A stretch of 64,000 bases of DNA from Strigamia acuminata. Its lineage: Eukaryota; Arthropoda; Chilopoda; Geophilomorpha; Linotaeniidae. This document shows, piece by piece, positions 40,801 through 49,616 of the stretch (position 1 is the stretch's first letter; every line of letters starts with the position of its first letter). The stretch is from the NCBI GenBank assembly GCA_949358305.1, contig OX442321.1:4675605-4739604 (forward strand). Direction: 5' to 3'. The translations under genes were made by a program, and so were the position numbers. Under the pieces are notes generated by a model. That model was not told the origin of the DNA and made no database searches. It saw only the letters and a list, made by a program, of their open reading frames with translations.

Positions 40801-42305
40801 GGATTCTCACTAGGTTGGTACTGCAAAAAGTTGATGTTGTAAACACTTGAATTTGAGTCGTTCTCACCATTAGTAGGCTGCGCAGTTGTTCTAGAGTCGT
40901 TAATTAACTTCTTTTTGTCGTTAATGTCCTTGGCTCGTTGCGCAATCAATTGTTTGGCGATGGGACGAATCACATTCAATTTATGATGAAGGCGACGCAA
41001 TCGACGAAATTGACTTAAAGTTAACTTACGAGAAATGGTCTTTTTTACTTTACTCGAAGTCCTCGAAGTTTCCTTTCGTTTTGGTGACCAGATGTTCGAC
41101 CACGTGGTTCGACTGCGATGCCTAATTGTCTTTACTTGTCTTTGTGAGTCGTCGTTTGGATACTCAAAAACCTCATTTTTCAATGGTTGGTGCAACAGCA
41201 GAATACAGTTAATATCACTGGATGGCGCAGGCTTCTTGAGTATTTTATTTGGAACAATCTCACTTATTTTAGCAAGTGTAGTTGTTGGTTTATCCAATCC
41301 TTCTGGTGCCATTGGGAACACGAGAATGGACTCAGATTTTTTGGCGTCTTCATAGGTCACGAATTTACGAATTTCGTCTGAGCCAGCCAAGCTCCACTGG
41401 CTCCTTCCATGATCGATGGTGGCTCCGACTGCTTGGTTAAAGTCTCGTCCGAGGATCAAGTCATTTTTGGCATCAGGCAACACTAAACACACGAATTTCA
41501 CCACTCCCAACGGCGCTCGCAACGCAAGCGTCACTGATTTTGAAGCAGTAACCACGTGTCCGGATGCGACCTGTACCTTTTCATGTAAAGTAATAAATTC
41601 GAGTCCCATTTTTTCGTGAAGTTGTTGAAATAATTCCTCGCTCATGATACAAGTCTGAGCACCTGAATCTAAAAGCGCGGTAAATGACACATTTGCCCAA
41701 GATATTTTTACGCATGGAGCTTCTCTGCGCAATCTATCGGCGCGTGTTATCTCAATAATTGGCTCTTGAGATTCTTTAAGCTCCTCCGATGTCAACATGA
41801 CAAAAGATACCTTCATTGGAGCGATCACTTCCTTGGGTGCTTTAGTTGAATTGACACTGGAAGTAGGCTTAATAATGGGTATTTTAAAGTTTTTACTCAC
41901 ATTCTTGGTGATTTGTTTCTGTGCAGTCGCAGCTTGCAAGGCTGTCGACTTTGAAACAGGTCCAGATGCTAGTTGGAAAGCCACAGGTTGCAAAACTGAA
42001 GTTTTCCGTTGATTCGTCACTATCGGTGATGAAGATGGAGGTGTGGACGATACAACACTAATTCCTGGTTTAGACTCACTAGGAGTGGTAGAAGAAGTAG
42101 TTGTTGTTGGAATTATCCTATCGGAAATGTTCTCGTCAAGGATGATGTCGGGTGGGGCACGTCTTGTTGATTCCACACGTTTTACGCTTGTGGAGACCGG
42201 TTGATTTACTTGCGGCCTGGCTCCGCCGGTCGTGGGAACTTCAGGCCGTCGGAGTTTTCCTGCCTCTCGAAAACTTTGTAGCACACAGGACAAATGGGGC
42301 GCCAA
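37851..42305 (-). CDS. Ty3/gypsy pol, N-terminal part: protease, RT, RNase H, proline-rich AT-hook spacer
   Basis: 1484 residues. The aspartic protease active site DSGA is at 213-216. The reverse transcriptase has the catalytic YIDD at 709-712, and RNase H has TDAS (D859) and further conserved blocks to about 1010 (ADALSRAP). From about 1050 to 1410 there is a Pro/Thr/Ser/Lys-rich spacer with GRPRK-type AT-hook-like cores (KKRGRPRK, PKGRPRK) and a repeated SAGIPSHILPP/SSGIPSHILPP unit. Gypsy elements normally pass from RNase H to integrase by a short linker. The last codons (CSCVAQKYRRNRR) are copia LTR, and the true continuation is 31414-30075. The frame overlaps gag by 100 nt and lies in the -1 frame relative to it, so a -1 ribosomal shift is expected. 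I could not identify the slip site with confidence. Confidence 0.9.
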   Translation of the reverse strand: MAPHLSCVLQSFREAGKLRRPEVPTTGGARPQVNQPVSTSVKRVESTRRAPPDIILDENISDRIIPTTTTSSTTPSESKPGISVVSSTPPSSSPIVTNQRKTSVLQPVAFQLASGPVSKSTALQAATAQKQITKNVSKNFKIPIIKPTSSVNSTKAPKEVIAPMKVSFVMLTSEELKESQEPIIEITRADRLRREAPCVKISWANVSFTALLDSGAQTCIMSEELFQQLHEKMGLEFITLHEKVQVASGHVVTASKSVTLALRAPLGVVKFVCLVLPDAKNDLILGRDFNQAVGATIDHGRSQWSLAGSDEIRKFVTYEDAKKSESILVFPMAPEGLDKPTTTLAKISEIVPNKILKKPAPSSDINCILLLHQPLKNEVFEYPNDDSQRQVKTIRHRSRTTWSNIWSPKRKETSRTSSKVKKTISRKLTLSQFRRLRRLHHKLNVIRPIAKQLIAQRAKDINDKKKLINDSRTTAQPTNGENDSNSSVYNINFLQYQPSENPTDLDWIYHQLWNHLTVTQIKLLIETLQPISQIFREEVGLCNNTEYEVNLKPDFRPIHVPVRPVNPAKKAIIDKYIDKKLQQGIIRRSQSDCAVAPVVVPKKTGEWRTAMDFRPINAQTIPDVYPLPDIDNIFAYLGGAHWFSIIDGREAFHQIGVRKGDERFLAFITHRGLFEYVRMPFGPINGPATLQRAMNKTLAKYLYKFVFVYIDDVIIFSKTFEEHVQHLRLVLEELFNAGFTMNANKTELCQQRLEVLGHIVESGQISPNPKKVSAIQNYPAPTNLRELQRFKGMVGYYQSFIANFSKTSEVFRPLLKKDAVWHWNEAQQEAFDYLKDQIATPTLKRRFPSWKKPFILQTDASYSGLGSALMQLNDAGERIPIAFASRALNSAEKNYNVTEIECLAAVWAVKRFRAYLEMMPFYLESDHRSLKWLFQQREPTGRLARWVLSLSEYKFTFLHCSGCKNRVADALSRAPVDPPEHDEEDDSPLVDEACYTAYFDDCNQWPALSIITELPKDINRQFKKMFKDKFIKSTLISAISPTKPKKEKRKSRIPRRITVSTTPSTAPNQIAQPTPTIAPPTAQPTQQTTPVAQPVTPPLISPNSPSVRVSVPLRARRQHSLIPILTKKRGRPRKIMIIPVLSPRAKRAIATRTRARLRDPTLVPKISPKLPRYGANIKKWTFPKLLKAQRVGKGKRTPKAPRLVVSPIPTALPIPTPIPASTPPDQPSSPSKSQISIPPTPTPLNLKPKGIPKKSSGIPSHILPPRKKPVTTPLPISKIPTPPIPRPKGRPRKSAGIPSHILPPKPKPTPKSTPTQIPNFPTPSPTQTIPISQSPIPPTSPVSSPSTTTDTAPTVPPVFDPGPGPSGHQLPDGYPSEPDSDTSSSDTDSFGPIRDFPSPVEYPVPRGGMPRTPPRLRPRSERTFTESDRRLTEAEQQAELEHDPPIEHPPFEMLPDAAEIIAAQRQDPWSRCSCVAQKYRRNRR

Positions 42306-44113
42306 GTAGTGTTATCAATCATGTACCACCAATCCTTTCTCGTTTTGCGCCAAGCTGCACCTTTTTCGGGAAACTTGACACTAGTTGGAGGTTTTGGTGA
42401 TGGCGTAAATGTAACAACGGAGGTAGAACAGACATGGTCTTTTGGGAGATCTGCAGGGGGCGCAATTGTGGTTGAATTTACTGAAATGTTCACCTTTTGC
42501 GCGGCTCCGGCGACAGAACTCTTTTTGGTTTCCACTTCCGATTCCGAGTCGCTGCTGCTACTTGAACTTGGCTCCTGTGGCGGCGAAGGTTGCTCGGGTC
42601 GGGCTTCCAACGCAGCTAGTTCTAACATAAGCTGTTGTTTACGATAGCGCGTAAAACGTTTGGCGTCGTGGGACGTGGAAGTTTTAGGTTCGGCTTCACC
42701 TCTGGACTTATCCACGGATTTCAACACGGTGGGGGATGAGGGGTTTACTTCTGAAAGAGGTGCAAACTGATCAACGAGACCCAAATGTTTATACTCAGTT
42801 TTGCGATGAGAGTCGAGTAGTAATCGATTGTCTACGTCGTTTCCTATTTGAATGGCTTCGTCGATAGTTTTGACGTGCATTGTTCTCAAAAGTTGGACGA
42901 CGTCAGACAGTAGCATGTTCTGGGCCTTCTCCCATTGTAATCCAGGGTCTGTGTAGCCTGCAATTTCTAAATAATAAATTATTTCGCTGAGAAAAGTCAT
43001 GGTGGACTCTCCACTGCGTTGCTTTCGATTTGCAATTTTCACATTGGCTGCCGCTGAATTCATGGAGAATGCCTTACGAAACAATACCTCGAACTCAATC
43101 CATGTTTTGGGTTTTGGTTTTAATGCGAGCCACCAACGTTGCGCCTTGTTGCGGGTTGCTTGAATTATATTCACTTTTAAATATTCTTCCTCGGGCATGC
43201 GGGTGGAATACATATGCGCAAATAATTGCGCAAGAAACAAATTAACAGAGTCAAGTGTGGCCTTCTCAGGGTCGAAACGTGGGAGTTTTTCCTTATTATT
43301 GTTGTATCCTCGGGAAGAGTCTTCTCGTCTCACTCGTATTGATGGTAGTGATAATTGGGCCCTTACTCCGGATGGGTGCCCTGTGTTGTTAATTTTGGCA
43401 CATAATAAAGAATTCATCACCTGCTGATTGGCTTTTGTTGAATCCATAATTTGTGATGCCACAGACGGACATTGAGTAAAAGTAGTGGCCTGCGTCATTA
43501 CCGGTGGCGTTGTGGTTGTAAACGTCGGTTGCGCAGTGATGGTGGTGGGCGCAAATTGTTGTTGGTGGCTTGCTCCTCCACAATGAGGAACCTCCGTGGA
43601 AAGTTCATTTCCTAATGGTGCCGAATCGCCTTTTACCCTTATGGATCCATGCGAGGATCCACCATCCTCTGACGGGGGTGTCGTTGGATGTGGAGGGCTG
43701 GTGCCTTGTTGGTAAATGCTTCGCATTTCTTTGAGTAATCCCTGTGCCTGAACGAAAAACTGATTACGAATATCACACATCAATAAAGCTTCGGAATGTA
43801 AAATCGTCGGATTCATTGATATTCCTGACGTGCCAGGAGTGAAGAAAGCTGGAGGCACGAGCTGATACGCTGGTGTTGACGTGGCAACTGCCGTTGGCGC
43901 AGAAATATTTACGCCAGGTATTTGAGCCGACATGTTGTCACGAAATGTTGATGGCATTGAATTTGCAATGGTTATCAATAACTCACTTTGCTCCGCTCGT
44001 GTCCGCCTTAAACGCTCATAACGCTGCCAGTCGAGAGACGAAGCCAGCTCGTCCAAATCAAAGGGGTCTCGTACAGTGGGGTTTTCCTCACCGTTTCCCA
44101 ACTCATTCGACAT
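42206..44113 (-). CDS. Ty3/gypsy gag
   Basis: 635 residues starting 78 nt downstream of the primer site. The N-terminal third is Pro/Thr/Gln-rich. A retrotransposon gag core begins near residue 280 (RFDPEKATLDSVNLFLAQLF...RWWLALKP..WIEFEVLFRKAF...SGESTMTFL), typical of gypsy gag capsid. A Ser/Asp/Glu-rich linker follows. At the C terminus a single ICPVCYKVF motif stands where a CCHC knuckle would be expected, and no classical CCHC was found. The frame ends with GRK-stop at 42206 inside the pol frame. Confidence 0.88.
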   Translation of the reverse strand: MSNELGNGEENPTVRDPFDLDELASSLDWQRYERLRRTRAEQSELLITIANSMPSTFRDNMSAQIPGVNISAPTAVATSTPAYQLVPPAFFTPGTSGISMNPTILHSEALLMCDIRNQFFVQAQGLLKEMRSIYQQGTSPPHPTTPPSEDGGSSHGSIRVKGDSAPLGNELSTEVPHCGGASHQQQFAPTTITAQPTFTTTTPPVMTQATTFTQCPSVASQIMDSTKANQQVMNSLLCAKINNTGHPSGVRAQLSLPSIRVRREDSSRGYNNNKEKLPRFDPEKATLDSVNLFLAQLFAHMYSTRMPEEEYLKVNIIQATRNKAQRWWLALKPKPKTWIEFEVLFRKAFSMNSAAANVKIANRKQRSGESTMTFLSEIIYYLEIAGYTDPGLQWEKAQNMLLSDVVQLLRTMHVKTIDEAIQIGNDVDNRLLLDSHRKTEYKHLGLVDQFAPLSEVNPSSPTVLKSVDKSRGEAEPKTSTSHDAKRFTRYRKQQLMLELAALEARPEQPSPPQEPSSSSSSDSESEVETKKSSVAGAAQKVNISVNSTTIAPPADLPKDHVCSTSVVTFTPSPKPPTSVKFPEKGAAWRKTRKDWWYMIDNTTWRPICPVCYKVFERQENSDGLKFPRPAEPGRK

Positions 44114-44191
44114 GATGAAAAAATAATGAGAATGATTAATAATTTAAACGAAAACTTAACTTTCTTGCGCGTTTTCAGCCTAAATAAGCGA

Positions 44192-44211
44192 GAATCCTGT
44201 CAGGCTCGCCA
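44192..44211 (-). promoter_or_regulatory. Primer binding site of the giant gypsy element
   Basis: The minus strand reads TGGCGAGCCTGACAGGATTC, 3 nt from the 5' LTR. It has the usual TGG start complementary to a tRNA CCA end. I do not assign the tRNA. Confidence 0.7.
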
Positions 44212-44214
44212 TGT

Positions 44215-44887
44215 TGTCACGATTAATTCTGTTGGTATAATTAATTCTAAACAATATCGCGCAAAAACTAATTCGCGCAATAGTAATGGGCAAAGTTCGT
44301 AGATTTCCCTAAACGTTGTTTCCTTCAAATGTGGACATCCAGAAACTCAGGAAACCTAATACTCGCGTTTGACTAACATAATTTATATTGGACAGTTCCT
44401 TGCTTACGACGGGTGTTTGTAGGCATAAAAGAATGAAAGCACGATGATATGAACCTAGAGTGGAAAGGGGATATCATCGGGCAGTGATAATATAAAAGAT
44501 GTCGGCATTGAAAATAGCGCAATAGGGTTAGATGTAGGAGCGCTTGTGGAAGGCGCAAATAATAGAGGACTAAATCTAGATGTTACTAAAGGAGAATGGT
44601 GTTATCCAGTAGAGAGCATAAGAAGAAGTGATTAAACTTAGGATGATTGGAAAGAAGAAGACTCAGTCATGTGACTGGTCAGATCAATTAGAGAAGGGGG
44701 TGGAAAGGTGAAAATAGGAGTTCAATTGTAGAAATAATGATATGCGCATCATCCAGATTGCGCATTCATTAACTGAAGATGAGTAAGTGAGATGAATCAT
44801 CACAAGTGAGAGAAACAAGAAAATATTATAAGAAATAAGATCGGGTTAATTTAAAATAAAAATAGGCGGGTAGACGTGCCCGTGACA
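44215..44887 (-). repeat. 5' LTR of the giant gypsy element
   Basis: 673 bp, partner of 24032-24704. Confidence 0.92.
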
Positions 44888-45361
44888 ATATGTAAAAAAA
44901 ATTTACCATAAAAATAAAATATACTTTAAAAAAAATTTATTTGTGAATTCATTTTTTAGTAGAAAAAAATTAGCAAAATTAAAAAATTGAACAAGAAAAT
45001 AAAAAAAAAAATACTGTGGAAATTTATAAAAACAAGAATTAAATCTGCTGTTAAATATAAAAAAAGCAGACCAAAAAGATAATTAAATCTGCAGTTAAAT
45101 ATATAAAAACAAGAACAAAAATATGACTAAATCTGCAGTTAAATATATAAAAACAAAACTAAAAATCTAATTAAATTCAATGATAAATATAACTGAAATT
45201 TAATTAAATTTGAAGTAAATGTGATGTTAAATAAAGAAGTAAATGTGTTACTTTAATTCTGTAAATATGATGTGAAATATCATATTTAGCAACGCTGTAA
45301 AGTTATATTTACAAACAGTAAATATAATCTTTACATCATATTTACTTGACTTTCCGGTACA
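44888..45361. repeat. CACTA right subterminal region
   Basis: AT-rich, no gene. TTAAATATA(A)AAA(C/A)A.. units recur at 45045, 45095 and 45135, followed by GTAAATATGAT-type motifs in both orientations towards the end. Confidence 0.6.
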
Positions 45362-45385
45362 GTAAATATGGAATTTCAAGCAGTG
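45362..45385 (-). repeat. Right terminal inverted repeat of the CACTA-like element
   Basis: Ends ...GAATTTCAAGCAGTG, inverse of 13581-13604 with one mismatch. It is followed by the duplicated CTC. Confidence 0.8.
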
Positions 45386-45934
45386 CTCGTACCATAACTT
45401 TTAAAATAACTTGCTCAATCTCCATTAATTTCCGATACTCATAAAAACCTTGTTAAGTTTGACTTAAATCATTTTCATTGCGCTGGCCAGGGAACCAAAC
45501 CAAGCAACTCTCGTGCAGGTCTGTTGTGGCTATCCCGATTACTTTTATGCAGTATGTGTAAGGATGCGAGTTTACAATCGCCCGGTTTAAAAATTTAACG
45601 CCTCCTGCAAATGTCATAGGAAATAAAACGTCCGTCGAATCAAATTTAGAATTCAAATGCAAATATTTTAATTTTTTTTTAAAAAAATTACGGAGTATCT
45701 TTTTTCCAGCATCTCGGCTGTTTTTGTTGGGAAATAAATCTGACACATGTGAATGGTACTGTTGAATTGTTACAAGTGATTTATTCATATTAAAACTAAG
45801 GATTAAATACTACGGAGTACAAAATATCTATATAATACTGATTGCTGATTGGACCCCTGATCCCGCGTGATCGTACGTGATCGCACTTGCTGCAATTGTT
45901 TCAACGTGATGCTAACTCAGTTACTTTTATCTTA
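45386..45934. other. Host flank resuming after the CACTA insertion
   Basis: 45386-45610 matches 52680-52905 (flank of copy 3). A minus frame of 111 codons (45788-45453, NKSLVTIQQYHSH...) is open here but is broken in the paralogous stretch, so I do not support it as a gene. Confidence 0.5.
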
Positions 45935-47165
45935 CATGACCTCAATTGCCAAAAAATTTTAAATAAAGACTTTCCTAAAGTTTGATTAAAATAAAAATTT
46001 AAAAAACTTTCACTTCTTGGAAAAGAACGCCCCCACGAACCTCTCGTGTCGTTCCCCAATTAAGTCGCACAATGTCGGCAATCTTAATCAATTCTTCTGA
46101 GAAAATTGAAACACGCTATGTCAATTTTCATGTTAAACATGGAGGATAATTGGCTACTGACCATGAATTAATTTTTCAATTCAATCTCACAAAGGAATGG
46201 AAAACTCCTAAATTACCTTGCAAATAATTGAAGGCAATATATTGAAAACAAAGCTCGTAGCTGACAAAAGAACGCCTACACGAAGCTGTCGTGCCATTCC
46301 CCATAATTAACTCGCACACCTCAACAATTTTAAAGGTCAAGTGCACTGAGTGGGATTTCTACATTTTCTGAAAGCTCATATTAAAAAACTAATAATCATC
46401 AAGTAAAAAATTAAATTGTTGCAGAAATTATTTTATAATAACAGTCCAAAAACGTTGTTAACAAAAAGCAATGCATGATGGTCGCAGACGTCTTGCCCTG
46501 CGTCATCAGTTCGAATCAGACAGTCATGCACACGCGCAGACTGACTGTCGATTCAAAATTCGATTCGTAATTTTTTAAATGATTCAAGATTGTTCAAAAA
46601 TGTTTTTTTTATTTAGCATTGATAGCCACTAGGACGAAATTATATTTTTAAGAATTTAAAATCAATCCTGTCATTGAAAAACAATGGATTTATTGAGGTC
46701 GGACATCTTGAATCCACCCAGATCCAAGAACTGGATCCAGGTCAAATGAACTTTAGAACTGACTACGTCATACTCCCATCACGCATTGCTGTTTGATTCT
46801 TACGTTTTTGAATTATTATTATAAAATAATTACCGCAACAATTTAATTTTTTACCCGATGATTATTGGTTTTTTAGTACGGGCTTTCAGAAAATGTAAAA
46901 ATCCCACTCAGTGCACTTGACCTTTAATCAGTTTTTCCAAAAAAAGAGAAACACGCCGCGTGGAATTTTTTTAGTTAAAATTGTATATTAGTTGTCGATT
47001 GATTGGCCTTTTGAATGCTGTCAATTTAATGCGTTGTTGACCTCGTCTTGACCATCAATTAATTTTTAATTCAATCTCACAAATGAATGGAAAATTCCAA
47101 AATATAAATTACAGGACAAAGCTCGTTGCTGACAGACAGAAAACAAAGTTGCCAATCATTACTAG
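45935..47165 (+). repeat. Degenerate repeat array, interrupted by a foldback element
   Basis: 45935-46333 and 46924-47165 correspond to 10205-10890 and 10890-11130 with internal differences. Blocks include GAAAATTGAAACACGC and CTCGTAGCTGACAAAAGAACG. Confidence 0.6.
46334..46923. mobile_element. Foldback MITE with about 150-bp TIRs and TTAA target duplication
   Basis: It starts AGGTCAAGTGCACTGAGTGG and ends with the inverse. The arms, about 46334-46482 and 46775-46923, stay alignable for roughly 150 nt. TTAA stands on both sides (46330-46333, 46924-46927), and the paralogue near 10890 shows the uninterrupted sequence with a single TTAA. A TTAA duplication is characteristic of piggyBac-type transposition, although the terminal bases are not the usual CCC. 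It has no coding capacity. Confidence 0.8.
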
Positions 47166-48134
47166 AGACACGCTAGGCGCGATGCGGCGCGAATCGCGTC
47201 GCAAAGCGATTTTGACGTCATCAAAAATGGCCGCCACCGAAGTCAAACTTCGTTATATTGGCTCAAAAACAATTTCAAATGAAAAATACAAGTTCCTCAC
47301 ACTGTTTTGTCCACTATTCGCTTCTTAATCGTCCGCACACGTTTCCCAGTCGCTCGCACTTCTCGAAAATCGCCGATACGTCTTTGCGACGAAAACGACG
47401 ATGTTTGACGAACTTCCAACGGTCGTTACCGCTCTCGTAGACTATTTTCCGTCTAGTAAAAGTTGCTAACAATGGCAACCATCCTCTGCTACCATGTATT
47501 GTTTTCTAAGTTGCCAAGTGTATGAAGAGACGAATAAAAGTCCAAATTTTCGGGTGGGATACTCGCAAAGCGCGGTCGCCATCTATGTTGAGAACAGAAA
47601 ACAGGATGATGCGTAGACAACTATACACAGGGAATAAGGCACACACATCCATTACGCTAATCCTGAAACACGTAACGTTAGCACAAATGATAAAAGAATA
47701 CACCGCAAAACCAACACGCTGCCGTCATCAAATACGTTCGCGGGCTCGACAATATGCCGTCGCGACCAAGTCGCTCCATTTACCCCGAAATTGCCTTTCG
47801 CCGCCGGCCATGAACAAACCCCAAAGTTGAATTCCGAGCAAACGAAACGCACCCGCCCAATTCGCGATCGCGTGGGCCAGGGACGTATTAATCCGAATAA
47901 CTACCACAGGGGCGACAATATGGCCAAGACGCAGTGCTACCGTTGCGAAGAATGGGGCCACACGACATATACTTGCCCTCAGCCCAGGACGCACGATTCC
48001 GCAGCAATTAAACCCACTCCACTCGTTTTAAGCACATTTTACTCGAAATATCCGAGCACCGGATTCTCGATCGTCGACGTATACGTGACGGAAGCGGAAC
48101 GCACGGTCAAAACGATTTTTAATCAAGGGGCAAC
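47166..48134 (+). pseudogene. Retroelement gag-protease relic
   Basis: The block replaces about 20 bp of the array/exon sequence seen at 11130-11152. In the frame of 47791-48134 a classical zinc knuckle CYRCEEWGHTTYTC is followed, after about 45 residues, by VDVYVTEAERTVKTIFNQGAT. That looks like the start of an aspartic protease with NQGA in place of D(T/S)GA. An upstream frame (47522-47830) is Arg-rich and out of register. Basic CG-rich sequence at 47166-47480 may be further gag or LTR. Pol is absent. Inactive. Confidence 0.5.
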
Positions 48135-48342
48135 TGGAAAGCGTTGTCGTACAATAAACCTCAACTACAAGATACCAACAGCTAATTCCAGCAGTTAGAG
48201 AGAAACACAAAAAAAATGCAGTGCGCTCGCCCTTTTTTTACGAAAATCAAACATCGATACCGATAATCAAAAATTATACAAGTATTTGTTGTAATGCGGA
48301 TGGATGTTTTGAAGATATCAAAATAATTCCAACAAAATGTAA

Positions 48343-49185
48343 GTGAGTACATAAAATTTGTAGAGAAAATTGTACAAAATTATAAGAATTTCGAACCCTA
48401 ACGTAAGAAGATTTGACCAAAGGGTGTAATATACTAATTCGTCTCATATTCCAAAATATGTTTCTTTGAATGAAAAAACCATATCAAACTTGCCATAACT
48501 GGATATGTTTTTATACATTTTTACCACTAAAGCCCTTCTAAAATACGGGTTAAACTAAACCAACTTATTGGTATCTCAATAGATGCATTCAAAAATCATT
48601 TAAACTACCAGCATTTAAAAAAAAAACATTTAAACTGCCGGAGTCCCTGGCTCATTATTTACGTGATTATGCGTCCCACACCATGGTAACCAGCCCCCAG
48701 ACTGACATGGCAAAGACATCCAATCTCATACGATATTTCATTAATCCTGCCAATCCCGCAGTCAGAGAAATAAACTGAGACATGCAGAAAACACTCTGGT
48801 CAATCTAACACGTTATTAATGCCTTTGCATTCAGTCAGTTACAGATACTAAACATATTCAACAACAGTGAGGCCTTTTGTTCTTTTCAATCAATTGTTTG
48901 TCTAAATTAGATTGGTTTAGAATCTTTGAAGATTTTAGTATTTACAAGTCCCGTCGTGGCATAAGTGATTCTTGAGTTTTTAGTAATTTAGAATACTAAA
49001 TTACCATTGAGAGTCAGGATCACTACACATGAAAAAAACTGCACAAGATGGCATTTTTACAGTATGAATTTTGAATCGGCGCCCACTGACGTCAGAGGAG
49101 CAATGGGTACGCCACTAGCTCCGCCCCTTCCATTTCAGGAAGTGACATCATTTCGTCGAAGTGGTCAAACCTAATAACGTCGTTC
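48343..49185. other. Gene-free stretch with an LTR end fragment
   Basis: 48634-48724 (GGAGTCCCTGGCTCATTATTTACGTG...) resembles the last part of the LTR at 52961-53527. The rest is AT-rich, including a block shared with 50340-50400. No gene seen. Confidence 0.4.
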
Positions 49186-49616
49186 AACCTTGGTTTGGAC
49201 AGCACAGCAAGAGGACGTGTGCTTGTGAGCTCCCGTAGCCAGCCCTGGGCACCATTGCCCGAGTTGACTCTGCTCTCCTCCCATTCACCATTGTGACGCT
49301 CAGTGACAGGAAGATGGTCCTGTTGCAGCCTCCATGAGCGGCTACATGGGCTGTAGGTGAGTTCTACAGCAGAATGTTATGTGTTATCCAACCACGTCAC
49401 CAACGGACTAACGCCCTATGTGTGAGGGGTCGGTTGTGAGTGTGGCATGCCCCATTGGCATCGCCGACACGAGTGATGGGAACTCCGACCCCTAGACAAC
49501 GGATTAAAGGCCAACAACTAACAATCCGGAGTCCCTGTCTCCATTATTTACGTGAGGTCCAGTCACACCCACAGTATTCAATCCCCAGGTTGCTGTGGAG
49601 AAGACTGCACCCGTCA
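49186..49616 (+). repeat. LTR-like fragment, subfamily B
   Basis: Contains CTCCCATTCACCATTGTGACGCTCAG, CCTAGACAACG..TTAAAGGCCAAC, and ends GCACCCGTCACACA. It shares its block order with the solo LTR at 52961-53527 and is nearly identical to 54250-54604. The start is not defined. Confidence 0.5.

Larger units (their letters stand above)
24032..44887 (-). mobile_element. Giant Ty3/gypsy LTR retrotransposon (14.4 kb without the nested copia)
   Basis: 673-bp LTRs at 24032-24704 and 44215-44887 begin TGTCACGATT and end GCCCGTGACA. I saw no difference between them. Flanking ATAT at 24028-24031 and 44888-44891 is the target duplication. The minus order is LTR, primer site (44192-44211), gag (44113-42206), pol (from 42305), ORF3 (29337-26554), purine tract (24705-24717) and LTR. 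Pol is split by a copia element at 31415-37892. The order protease-RT-RNaseH-integrase defines Ty3/gypsy. Typical elements are 5-8 kb, so this one is unusually large. Confidence 0.92.
13581..45385. mobile_element. CACTA/EnSpm-like DNA transposon, 31.8 kb including nested retrotransposons
   Basis: The left end starts CACTGCTTGAAATTTCATAT. The right end is its reverse complement with one mismatch over 24 bp. The trinucleotide CTC is duplicated on both sides (13578-13580, 45386-45388). The paralogous flank of copy 3 at 52672-52690 shows the same host sequence with one CTC and no insertion. A CACTR start plus a 3-bp duplication are hallmarks of the CACTA/EnSpm superfamily, so the assignment is inference. 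Removing the BEL (14810-19438) and gypsy (24032-44887) insertions leaves about 6.3 kb without a recognisable transposase, so it is non-autonomous or decayed. Confidence 0.75.

Noticed and set aside
13581-45385. Maverick/Polinton-like giant element
   Set aside because: Size and TIRs fit superficially, but there is no protein-primed DNA polymerase, capsid or packaging ATPase, the target duplication is 3 bp rather than 6, and the length is explained by nested retrotransposons.
45453-45788. 111-codon minus-strand frame
   Set aside because: The paralogous stretch at 52680-52905 breaks the frame, there is no recognisable domain, and it is AT-rich at its N-terminal half.
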